Positions 6,486 to 13,297 of a stretch of 13,510 bases of DNA are shown here, in pieces (the stretch's first letter is position 1; each line of letters begins with the position of its first letter). Below the pieces are notes generated by a model. That model made no database searches and was not told the origin of the DNA. It saw only the letters and a list, made by a program, of their open reading frames with translations. A program made the translations under genes and the position numbers. This DNA is from an uncultured Leucobacter sp. (GTDB lineage Bacteria; Actinomycetota; Actinomycetes; Actinomycetales; Microbacteriaceae), in NCBI GenBank assembly GCA_937872275.1, contig CALMSE010000289.1:1-13510 (forward strand), given 5' to 3'.

Positions 6486-7600
6486 ATGGCGGATCGGGAG
6501 GCCGGGCGGGGCGGCTCGCGCGGGCTGCGCTGGTCGCTGGCGCTCCTCGCTGCGGCGCTCCTGTGGCTGCTCGCCTCGGTGACCCCGGCGCCGTTCACGA
6601 TCGAACGGCCCGGCCCCGTCGTCGACGCGCTCGGCGGGATCGTGGAGGGCGGCGGCGAGGCGCAGGTGCTCGTGATCAGCGGCGCGGAGACCTTCGAGAC
6701 CTCGGGCGAGATCAACGTGCTGAGCGTCGCGATCGTCGGCACGCCCGAAGCGCCCGTCAGCTGGCTGCAGCTCGGCGGCGCCCTGCTCGACCCCACGCGC
6801 ACGATCGCGCCGATCGAGAGCATCTATCCCGAGGGCGTGACCGCCGAGGACCGGGCGGCCGCGGGCGCCGCCATGATGCGCTCCTCGCAGCAGCAGGCGG
6901 TGGCGGCCGCCCTGCACGAGCTGGGCGAACCGGTCGACTCGCGATTGCGGATCGTCTCGGTCGTCTCCGGCGGCCCCTCCGACGGCGTGCTGCGGGAGGG
7001 CGACGTGCTGCTCGCGGCGGGGGCGGCGAGCCGATCTCGCGCATGGACGAGCTGCGCGCCGCGCTCGCCGAGACGGATCCGGGGGCGTCGCTCCCTCTCG
7101 CGATCGAGCGGGCCGGGGTCGAGATCGCGGTCGAGGCGGTTCCGGCGGCGGCCGAGGCGGGGGCGACGCCGGTGCTCGGGGTCACGGTCGCGCTGGAGTA
7201 CGACTTCCCCCTCGACGTCGAGGTGAACCTCGGAGACATCGGCGGGCCGAGTGCGGGGGCGATGCTGGCGCTCGCGGTGTACGACAGGCTCACCCCGGGC
7301 GGGTTGACCGGCGGGCTGCGCATCAGCGGCACCGGCACGATCGACGGGGAGGGGCGGATCGGCGCCATCGGCGGCCTGCAGCAGAAGCTCTGGGGGGCGG
7401 CCCGGGCAGGCACCGACCTGTTCCTCGTGCCGGTCGACAACTGCGCGGATCTGCCCCCGCGGATCCCCGACGGCATGGCCGTGGCGCCGGTCGCGACCCT
7501 CCGGGAGGCGATCGACGCGGTCGAGGCCGCGGCCGCCGGGGAGGCGCCTGAGGGGCTGGAGCGATGCCGGGCTGGGGAGTTTGTCAGAAGCGCCGGTTAG
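6486..7600 (+). pseudogene. membrane-anchored PDZ plus S16 (Lon-like) serine protease, broken by a one-base frameshift
   Basis: The reading frame from ATG 6486 gives a short basic N-terminus, one transmembrane helix (about 14-32), a YlbL-like segment (TIERPGPVVDALGG) and the first half of a PDZ domain ending in GDVLLAAG at about 7019. The homologous sequence then continues in another frame (GEPISRMDELRAALAE) to a stop at 7600. Adding one G to the five-G run at 7019-7023 restores a 371-residue protein of normal family length. In that restored protein the S16 catalytic dyad is intact: Ser256 in GGPSAGAM and Lys301 in GGLQQKLWGA, 45 residues apart, close to the 43 in E. coli Lon. As written, translation would run into a wrong frame ending at 7226 and make no protease domain. 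A sequencing error in a homopolymer is the simplest explanation, a real null mutation the next. Neighbours are the divergent metallopeptidase and the downstream UPF0182 gene, as in Rv3193c-Rv3195. Confidence 0.88.
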
Positions 7601-7603
7601 GGT
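7598..7603 (+). promoter_or_regulatory. weak candidate -10 before the UPF0182 gene
   Basis: TAGGGT overlaps the stop codon of the protease gene and lies 42 bases before the GTG at 7646. A TTGTCA at 7581 is too close to serve as its -35. The gene could equally be read through from upstream, since the gap is only 45 bases. Confidence 0.22.
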
Positions 7604-7645
7604 GGGTACGACGCCGAGTTCATCACTTGACCAGAGAGTATCGAC

Positions 7646-10588
7646 GTGACCGACCAGACCGCTGCAGCTCAGCCGGCCCGAAAGCGCCGCATCTCACCCC
7701 TCGCGATCACGGTGGTGATAGTGGTGCTGCTCGTGCTCGCCTTCCTCGCCGTAGCGGCGATCGCGGGCGAGGTGATGTGGTACGAGCAGCTGGGCTTCCT
7801 CCCCGTGCTCACGACGCAGTGGATCGCCGCGGGAACCATGTTCCTCATCGGGTTCCTCGCGATGGCGATCCCGGTCTTCCTCGCGATCGACATCGCCTAC
7901 CGCACCAGGCCCGTCTACGCGCGGCTCACCGCGCAGCTCGACCGCTACCAGGAGCTGGTCGAGCCGCTGCGCCGCGTCATCAAGTGGCTGCTGCCCGCCC
8001 TGGTCGGCCTCTTCGCCGGCTTCGTCGCGGCCGCGTCCTGGCAGCGCACGCTGCTGTGGCTCAACTCGTCGCCGACCGGCACCAGCGACCCCGAGTTCGG
8101 GCTCGACATCTCCTTCTACCTCTTCGACCTCTCCTTCTGGCAGGGGATCGTGGGCTTCGCCTCGGCGGTCACCCTGATCTGCCTGATCGCGGGCGTGGCG
8201 ACGAGCTACCTGTACGGCGGCATCTCCTTCTCCGGTCGGGACGTTCGCATCTCGAAGTCGACCCGCATCCAGGCTGCGGTGCTCGCTGCGGTCTACCTGC
8301 TGCTGCAGGGTGCGAGCCTCTGGCTGGATCAGTACCGGGCGCTCACCTCCACGGGCGGGCTCTTCACGGGCGCCACCTTCTCCGGCGCGCACGCCGAGAT
8401 CCCGGGCAAGCAGATCCTGGCCGGCATCGCCGCGATCGTCGCGATCCTGTTCCTCGTCACCGCCTTCACCGGCAGGTGGCGGCTTCCCGTGATCGGCACC
8501 GCGCTGCTGCTCGTCTCGGGCCTCGTGCTCGGCGTCGGCTACCCGTGGGCCGTGCAGCAGTTCCAGGTGCAGCCCGATGAGAAGAGCCTCGAGAGCGAGT
8601 ACCTCGCCCGGAACATCGCGGCCACCCGCACGGCCTACGGCATCGACGGGGTCGAGGTCGAGCGCTACGACGCGGTCACGGACGCCGAGCCCGGCGCCCT
8701 GCGCAACGACGCGGTCACCACTGCGAACATCCGCATCATGGATCCAGCGATCGTCTCGCCGACCTTCGCGCAGCTCGAGCAGAGCCGCCAGTACTACCAG
8801 TTCTCGCCCAAGCTGAGCGTCGACCGCTACCTGCTCGACGGGCAGGTGGAGGACACGGTCTCGGCGCTCCGCGAGATCAACGTCGACGGCCAGACCGGCT
8901 GGTACAACCGGACCCTGGTCTACACCCACGGCTACGGACTGGTCGCCGCCTACGGCAATCAGCGCTCCGCCGGCGGCGAGCCGGTGTTCCTCGAGAGCGG
9001 CATCCCCACCACCGGCCGCCTCAGCCCCTTCGAACCGCGCGTCTACTTCGGCATGTACTCGCCCGAATACTCGATCGTGGGGGGCGAGCGCGAGCGTCCG
9101 ATCGAACTCGACTTCCCGGCCGATGACGACTCGGGCGGCGAGGGTGAGACCGCGGAGCGGCAGAACCTCACCACGTTCGAGGGGGAGGGCGGTCCCGAAG
9201 TGGGCAACCTCTTCGCCAAGCTCGTCTACGCGCTGAAGTTCCAGGACATGGAGATCCTCCTCTCCGGCGCGGTGGTCGACGGCTCCCAGATCCTCTACGA
9301 CCGCAATCCGGTGGAGCGCGTGGAGAAGGTGGCGCCCTACCTCACGGTCGACTCGGCCCCCTACGCCTCCGTGGTCGACGACCGCATCGTATGGGTCGTC
9401 GACGGCTACACGACCTCCGCCGACTACCCCTACTCCGAGATCCGCGATTACAACGCGCTCGTCGTCGACTCCGACAACCCGCGCGAGGATCCGCTCGCGA
9501 AGCCGGTCAACTACATCCGCAACTCGGTGAAGGCGACCGTCGACGCCTACGACGGCTCGGTGAAGCTGTACGCGTGGGACACGGAGGACCCGCTGCTCCA
9601 GGCCTGGGGCAAGATCTTCCCGGGCACGCTGCAGTCCGTCGACGAGATGAGCGGCCAGCTGCTCAGCCACGTGCGATACCCGAGCGACATGTTCAAGGCG
9701 CAGCGCGAGCTGCTCGCCACCTACCACGTGACCGACGCCAACGCCTTCTACTCGGAGGAGGACGCCTGGCGCACGCCGAACGATCCGGTCTCCGGGTCGA
9801 CGGCGACCTCCGACGCGCTCAAGCAGCCGCCGTACTACCTGACGCTCGCGGCGGGCGCGAACGCCCAGCCGGAGTTCTCCATCTACTCGACGTACATCCC
9901 GGCGGACACCGGCACGGGATCGCGCGACATCCTCACCGGCTATCTCGCGGCGAACGCCAACGCAGGCTCCGAGGACGGCAAGGTCGCCGAGGGGTACGGC
10001 TCGTTGAAGCTGCTCACCCTGCCCAAGGGCGACACTGTTCCCGGCCCCGGCCAGGTGCAGAACCGCTTCACGACCGACTCCGAGGTGTCGAGGCTGCTCA
10101 ACATCCTGCGCACCGGCGACAGCCAGGTCATCAGCGGCAATCTGCTGACGCTGCCGGTCGGCGGCGGCCTGCTCTACGTGCAACCGGTCTACGTCAAGGC
10201 GGCGACCGGGACGAGCTTCCCGATCCTGCAGAAGGTGCTCGTCTCCTTCGGTGACAGCATCGCCTTCGAGGACACGCTCGACGCCGCGCTCGACTCGCTC
10301 TTCGGCGGCAACTCCGGGGCCTCCGCGGGCGACGGCGACGCGCTTCCCGAGGGCTCGGACGGCGCCGACGGCTCCGAGGGCGAGCCCCCGGCCGAAGGGG
10401 AATCGGGCGATGCGGCCGACAGCGGCGGATCGTCGACGCAGTCGGCCGAGCTCCGCGCGGCCCTGCGCGACATGAAGCAGGCCCTCACGGATCGCGACAC
10501 CGCCATGCAGGAGGGCGACTGGGCCGCGTTCGGCGAGGCCGACGCCCGCCTGCGCGACGCGATCGATCGCGCGATGGCGGCCGAATAG
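7646..10588 (+). CDS. UPF0182 family seven-helix membrane protein
   Basis: 980 residues from GTG 7646, with a weak AGAGAG ribosome site at 7633-7638. Seven hydrophobic helices are visible at about 18-40, 58-83, 112-132, 163-188, 208-228, 257-275 and 281-303. A large, probably extracytoplasmic, soluble domain follows from about 305 to 880; then an acidic Gly/Ser/Asp/Glu-rich linker (about 888-933) and a charged helical C-terminal segment (934-980). Size and layout match the actinobacterial UPF0182 family (Rv3193c-like), whose function I do not know. Phrases such as YQFSPKLSVDRYLLDG and NQRSAGGEPVFLESGIP agree with the family. It lies 45 bases after the protease gene on the same strand, so an operon is likely, and converges on the GntR gene. 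Family call strong, function unknown. Confidence 0.95.
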   Translation: MTDQTAAAQPARKRRISPLAITVVIVVLLVLAFLAVAAIAGEVMWYEQLGFLPVLTTQWIAAGTMFLIGFLAMAIPVFLAIDIAYRTRPVYARLTAQLDRYQELVEPLRRVIKWLLPALVGLFAGFVAAASWQRTLLWLNSSPTGTSDPEFGLDISFYLFDLSFWQGIVGFASAVTLICLIAGVATSYLYGGISFSGRDVRISKSTRIQAAVLAAVYLLLQGASLWLDQYRALTSTGGLFTGATFSGAHAEIPGKQILAGIAAIVAILFLVTAFTGRWRLPVIGTALLLVSGLVLGVGYPWAVQQFQVQPDEKSLESEYLARNIAATRTAYGIDGVEVERYDAVTDAEPGALRNDAVTTANIRIMDPAIVSPTFAQLEQSRQYYQFSPKLSVDRYLLDGQVEDTVSALREINVDGQTGWYNRTLVYTHGYGLVAAYGNQRSAGGEPVFLESGIPTTGRLSPFEPRVYFGMYSPEYSIVGGERERPIELDFPADDDSGGEGETAERQNLTTFEGEGGPEVGNLFAKLVYALKFQDMEILLSGAVVDGSQILYDRNPVERVEKVAPYLTVDSAPYASVVDDRIVWVVDGYTTSADYPYSEIRDYNALVVDSDNPREDPLAKPVNYIRNSVKATVDAYDGSVKLYAWDTEDPLLQAWGKIFPGTLQSVDEMSGQLLSHVRYPSDMFKAQRELLATYHVTDANAFYSEEDAWRTPNDPVSGSTATSDALKQPPYYLTLAAGANAQPEFSIYSTYIPADTGTGSRDILTGYLAANANAGSEDGKVAEGYGSLKLLTLPKGDTVPGPGQVQNRFTTDSEVSRLLNILRTGDSQVISGNLLTLPVGGGLLYVQPVYVKAATGTSFPILQKVLVSFGDSIAFEDTLDAALDSLFGGNSGASAGDGDALPEGSDGADGSEGEPPAEGESGDAADSGGSSTQSAELRAALRDMKQALTDRDTAMQEGDWAAFGEADARLRDAIDRAMAAE

Positions 10589-10613
10589 CGGGCGGCGGGG
10601 TCGGGCGGAGTCG

Positions 10614-10626
10614 GGCGGTTTCCGCC
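10614..10626. terminator. small hairpin in the convergent gap, possible terminator
   Basis: GGCGG-TTT-CCGCC forms a five-base stem in the 66-base space between the UPF0182 and GntR stops. It is preceded by two TCGGGCGG copies (10601, 10611) and followed by CGGCC-type tandem units (about 10626-10643). There is no T tract on either strand, so intrinsic termination is doubtful. Confidence 0.3.
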
Positions 10627-10654
10627 GGCCCGGCCCGGCCCGGCTCGTCTCCGG

Positions 10655-11335
10655 TCAGCCGAGCGCGAGCTTGAGCGCCTGCAGGTGGGCGCGACTGCGC
10701 GCCAGCGCGCTCGTCGCGTCGCGGCCCGCGATCGCTTGCAGCAGCTCGGCGTGCGCGTCGTGGTCGGCGTCGGTGGTGTGATCCCGTCGGAGGCGGAGCA
10801 GCTCGATCATGGCCTGCCTCAGTCGCGGAGTGAAGCCGTCGAACAGCTCCAGCAGGATCGGGTTGTGGGCCGCCGCTACGATCGCGCGATGGAACGCGGT
10901 GTCCGCATCGACCAGCTTGCTCGCCCCGCCGCGCTGCGCGCGTCGTCGCGCATCCCGCTCGACGAGCGCGCTGCGGATCGCGCGCAGATCGCCAGGGGTC
11001 CGCCGCTCGGCTGCCAGCGACGCAGCCTCGCCCTCGATGGCGATCCGCGCCTCGATCACCGCCACGATATCCGCGCGACGCAGCACGGCCTCCCAGTCCT
11101 CGGACACGTCGAGCGCGGTGACGAACACGCCGGCCCCCTGGCGCGTCGCGAGTACGCCGCGACCCGCGAGCTGGCGGATCGCCTCGCGCACGGTGGAGCG
11201 CCCGACGCCGAGCTGCGGTGCCAGGGTGGTCTCGCCCGGCAGCTTCGCACCGAGGGTCCACTCGCCGGAGCGGATGCGGTCGAGCAGCAGCTCGGCGGCC
11301 TGCTCCGCAAGGGGGGTTCGCTTGACCTGCGTCAT
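10655..11335 (-). CDS. GntR-family transcriptional regulator, FadR subfamily (FCD domain)
   Basis: 226 residues from ATG 11335. An N-terminal winged helix-turn-helix (about 7-72) contains the GntR pattern LPGETTLAPQLGVGRSTVRE and the wing RQGAGVFV. A helical FCD ligand-binding domain follows, with the metal-binding set Asp145, His149, His195 and His217 in its usual order, so it probably binds a metal plus a small organic acid. The gene is divergent from leuA over a 171-base gap, so autoregulation and control of leuA or its leader are plausible; ligand and targets are not readable here. No ribosome site precedes the start and TAGGAT lies exactly six bases upstream of the ATG, suggesting a leaderless mRNA. 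Confidence 0.93.
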   Translation of the reverse strand: MTQVKRTPLAEQAAELLLDRIRSGEWTLGAKLPGETTLAPQLGVGRSTVREAIRQLAGRGVLATRQGAGVFVTALDVSEDWEAVLRRADIVAVIEARIAIEGEAASLAAERRTPGDLRAIRSALVERDARRRAQRGGASKLVDADTAFHRAIVAAAHNPILLELFDGFTPRLRQAMIELLRLRRDHTTDADHDAHAELLQAIAGRDATSALARSRAHLQALKLALG

Positions 11336-11341
11336 GGATCC

Positions 11342-11347
11342 ATCCTA
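11342..11347 (-). promoter_or_regulatory. candidate -10 for a leaderless gntR transcript
   Basis: TAGGAT on the minus strand, then GGATCC, then the ATG at 11335. The predicted transcription start coincides with the A of the start codon. No clear -35 is seen. Confidence 0.42.
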
Positions 11348-11357
11348 GCTTCTCTAC

Positions 11358-11380
11358 TTGTCTGAGGAGTTGTGTTACAG
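11358..11380. promoter_or_regulatory. two candidate FadR-type operator sites
   Basis: FadR-type GntR operators often match TNGTNNNACNA. TTGTCTGAGGA (11358-11368) matches five of the six fixed positions (C to G), and TTGTGTTACAG (11370-11380) also matches five of six (last A to G). They are 12 bases apart, and the second overlaps the leuA leader -10. A regulator bound here could act on both divergent promoters. This rests on a short degenerate motif only. Confidence 0.32.
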
Positions 11381-11381
11381 T
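11373..11381 (+). promoter_or_regulatory. extended -10 promoter of the leuA leader
   Basis: TGT-TACAGT combines a TGN extension with a TANNNT hexamer (11376-11381). The expected start is about seven bases after the last T, at G11388, the first base of the leader-peptide GTG. No good -35 is seen, which fits extended -10 promoters. Confidence 0.5.
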
Positions 11382-11387
11382 GGTCCC

Positions 11388-11435
11388 GTGCTCCCCATCG
11401 AGATCCTCCTTCTTCGCCGCCACGGCGGGGCCTAG
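11388..11435 (+). CDS. leucine-rich leader peptide of leuA, 15 residues
   Basis: GTG to TAG encodes [15 protein letters not shown], reading the GTG as Met. Four of fifteen residues are leucine, three of them consecutive (CTC CTT CTT at 11406-11414), and two isoleucines are present. CTT looks rare in the neighbouring genes, which mostly use CTG and CTC, so a ribosome here should be sensitive to charged tRNA-Leu. There is no Shine-Dalgarno, and the predicted transcription start falls on the GTG, so translation is probably leaderless. The next gene is leuA, the committed enzyme of leucine synthesis, which is the classic setting of a ribosome-sensing attenuator. The peptide is probably only a sensor. 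Confidence 0.75.
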   Translation: MLPIEILLLRRHGGA

Positions 11436-11492
11436 CCGAGACCGGCTCCCCGACGTGGAGTCGAACGCGGCGCCGGTCTTCGAACCCGGAAG

Positions 11493-11498
11493 AAGGAG
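11493..11498 (+). promoter_or_regulatory. leuA Shine-Dalgarno, inside the leader helix
   Basis: AAGGAG lies eight bases before the ATG at 11507. It decides that start and lies wholly within the strand that can pair with the leader's leucine codons. Confidence 0.8.
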
Positions 11499-11506
11499 CC
11501 CTCGCC

Positions 11507-13297
11507 ATGACCGTCACAGCCTTTCCCCGCATCTCCACACCCGCGGGATCCATCCCCGAGCACGCCGCGCCCTGGAACCGGCAGCGGCACTCCCAGATGC
11601 CCTCGCACCGCTACGCCGACGTGCACTCGCGCGTCGAGGTGCCGGTGGCCTCGCGCGACTGGCCCGACCGCCGCTTGACCGCGGCGCCGCTGTGGGTGCC
11701 GGTCGATCTGCGCGACGGCAACCAGGCGCTGGCCGAGCCGATGGATCCGGCTCGCAAGCGCCGCTTCTTCAAGCTGATGGTCGCCATGGGGTACAAGGAG
11801 ATCGAGGTCGGCTATCCCTCGGCCTCGCAGACCGACTACGACTTCGTGCGCCTGATCGCCGAGACCGGCATCGCTCCCGCGGATGTGACGATCGTCGTGT
11901 TCACCCCGGCGAGGCGCGACCTGATCGAGCGCACGGTCGCTTCGATCCGCGGCATCCGCAACGAGGTGGTGATCCACATGTACACCGCGACCGCACCGGA
12001 ATGGCGCAGCACGGTGCTCGGGTACGGGCGGGAAGAGCTCACGCGGCTCATCCTGCGCGGCGGCCGGGACGTGCTCGAACTCGCCGGCGATCTGCCGAAC
12101 GTGCGCTTCGAGTTCAGTCCCGAGGTGTTCAACCTCACCGAGCCGGACTACGCGCTCGACATCTGCGACGCGATGACCGAGTTGTGGCGGGCGACCCCGG
12201 AGCGACCGGTGATCCTGAACCTGCCCGCGACCGTCGAGGTCGCGACGCCCAACGTGTATGCGGATCAGATCGAATTCATGCACAAGAACCTCGCGCGACG
12301 CGACGGCGTGATCCTCTCCGTGCACCCGCACAATGATCGCGGCACCGGCATCGCCTGCGCCGAGTTGGCAGTGCTCGCGGGGGCGCAGCGGGTCGAGGGG
12401 TGCATCTTCGGCAACGGGGAGCGCACCGGCAACGTCGATATCGCGACCCTCGCGCTCAACCTGCATGCTCAGGGGGTCGACCCGATGATCGACTTCAGCG
12501 ACATCGACGAGATCCGGCGCACGGTGGAGTACTGCAACCGCATCGACGTGCACCCGCGGCACCCGTATGTCGGCGACCTGGTGCACACCGCGTTCAGTGG
12601 CACGCACCAGGACGCGATCAAGAAGGGCCTCGCCGCGCACCGCGCCCGCGCCGAGGCCGAGGAATGCGCGGAGAGCGAAGCCGCCTGGCAGGTGCCGTAC
12701 CTGCCGATCGACCCCGCGGACATCGGCCGCAGCTACGACGCGGTGATCCGCGTGAACTCGCAGTCGGGCAAGGGCGGCATCGCCTACCTGCTCGAAAGCG
12801 CCTACGGGATCGAACTGCCCAGACGTCTGCAGATCGACCTCGCGCGGCGGGTGCAGCGGCACGCCGACGACTCGGGCCGTGAGGTCACGGCCGAGGAGAT
12901 CTGGGACATCTTCCAGCGCGGCTACCTGACCGGGGCCGGGACGGCGGCGCCCATCGAGCTCGCAGGATACCGGGCGTCGGAGTCCGAGGGGCGGGGCCGC
13001 ACCCGAATCGTGCTCCGCGTTCGCGGCGAAGAGCACGTGAGCAGCCATGCGGGTATCGGGCCGGTCGAGGCGCTGACCGCGGCGCTCGCCGAGCACGGGG
13101 TCGGGATCGAGGTGCTGGAGCTCCATCAGACGAGCATCGGACGCGGTGGCGGCAGCGACGCGCTCACCGTGATCGAATACCGCAGCGGCGACCGGGTCGG
13201 CTGGGCGGCGGGCCGGGCGGGATCGGTGCTGGCCGCGAGCATGGGCGCCGTCATGTCCGCCGCATGCGCGGCGACGGAGCAGCTCATCGCTTCATGA
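11507..13297 (+). CDS. leuA: 2-isopropylmalate synthase
   Basis: 596 residues. Condenses 2-oxoisovalerate with acetyl-CoA to give 2-isopropylmalate, the first committed step of leucine synthesis, in the cytosol. The actinobacterial N-terminal signature [19 protein letters not shown] is present. The DRE-TIM metallolyase-like barrel follows, with the catalytic RDGNQ at 69-73 (Arg69, metal-binding Asp70), the metal ligands His273 and His275 in HPHNDRG, and FGNGERTGN at 301-309. Next come the [14 protein letters not shown] linker region and a C-terminal regulatory domain (about 480-596) that in the family binds leucine for feedback inhibition. The length agrees with actinobacterial LeuA (about 580-640). 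The start is fixed by AAGGAG eight bases upstream. Expression is probably controlled by the leucine-codon leader and perhaps by the divergent GntR protein. Confidence 0.97.
   Translation: MTVTAFPRISTPAGSIPEHAAPWNRQRHSQMPSHRYADVHSRVEVPVASRDWPDRRLTAAPLWVPVDLRDGNQALAEPMDPARKRRFFKLMVAMGYKEIEVGYPSASQTDYDFVRLIAETGIAPADVTIVVFTPARRDLIERTVASIRGIRNEVVIHMYTATAPEWRSTVLGYGREELTRLILRGGRDVLELAGDLPNVRFEFSPEVFNLTEPDYALDICDAMTELWRATPERPVILNLPATVEVATPNVYADQIEFMHKNLARRDGVILSVHPHNDRGTGIACAELAVLAGAQRVEGCIFGNGERTGNVDIATLALNLHAQGVDPMIDFSDIDEIRRTVEYCNRIDVHPRHPYVGDLVHTAFSGTHQDAIKKGLAAHRARAEAEECAESEAAWQVPYLPIDPADIGRSYDAVIRVNSQSGKGGIAYLLESAYGIELPRRLQIDLARRVQRHADDSGREVTAEEIWDIFQRGYLTGAGTAAPIELAGYRASESEGRGRTRIVLRVRGEEHVSSHAGIGPVEALTAALAEHGVGIEVLELHQTSIGRGGGSDALTVIEYRSGDRVGWAAGRAGSVLAASMGAVMSAACAATEQLIAS

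Larger units (their letters stand above)
11388..11506 (+). promoter_or_regulatory. leuA leader RNA, translational attenuator (LEU-element type)
   Basis: The leucine-codon run at 11406-11415 (CTCCTTCTTC) is a perfect ten-base complement of 11489-11498 (GAAGAAGGAG), which contains the leuA ribosome site. Between them lie mutually exclusive stems: CCGC/GCGG (11417-11428); GGGG plus AGCCG with CGGCT plus CCCC (11427-11451, bulge at 11431-11433); and AGACCGGC with GCCGGTCT (11439-11446 with 11472-11479). Inferred logic: with leucine scarce, a ribosome stalled on the Leu codons covers the anti-Shine-Dalgarno strand and leuA is translated; with leucine plentiful, the peptide is finished and the ten-base helix closes. 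No terminator with a T tract is visible, so control is probably of translation. A conserved structured 'LEU element' upstream of actinobacterial leuA has been described; this is probably a member. Confidence 0.72.

Noticed and set aside
7019..7024. Programmed -1 ribosomal frameshift in the protease gene
   Set aside because: A GGG slip is possible, but there is no X-XXY-YYZ heptamer in the right frame and I see no clear stimulatory element. Homopolymer miscall or mutation is more likely; kept only as an alternative.
7694..10183. Minus-strand open frame of 829 codons opposite UPF0182
   Set aside because: Antisense shadow of a well-supported membrane protein; composition is Val/Gly/Asp/Arg/Glu-rich with no domain.
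10589..10654. TCGGGCGG and CGGCC repeats between UPF0182 and gntR as a repeat element
   Set aside because: Only two and about three short copies in very GC-rich DNA; not distinguishable from composition.
11388..11506. T-box or metabolite riboswitch upstream of leuA
   Set aside because: No T-box sequence or specifier-loop arrangement, and a short ORF with consecutive Leu codons explains the leader better.
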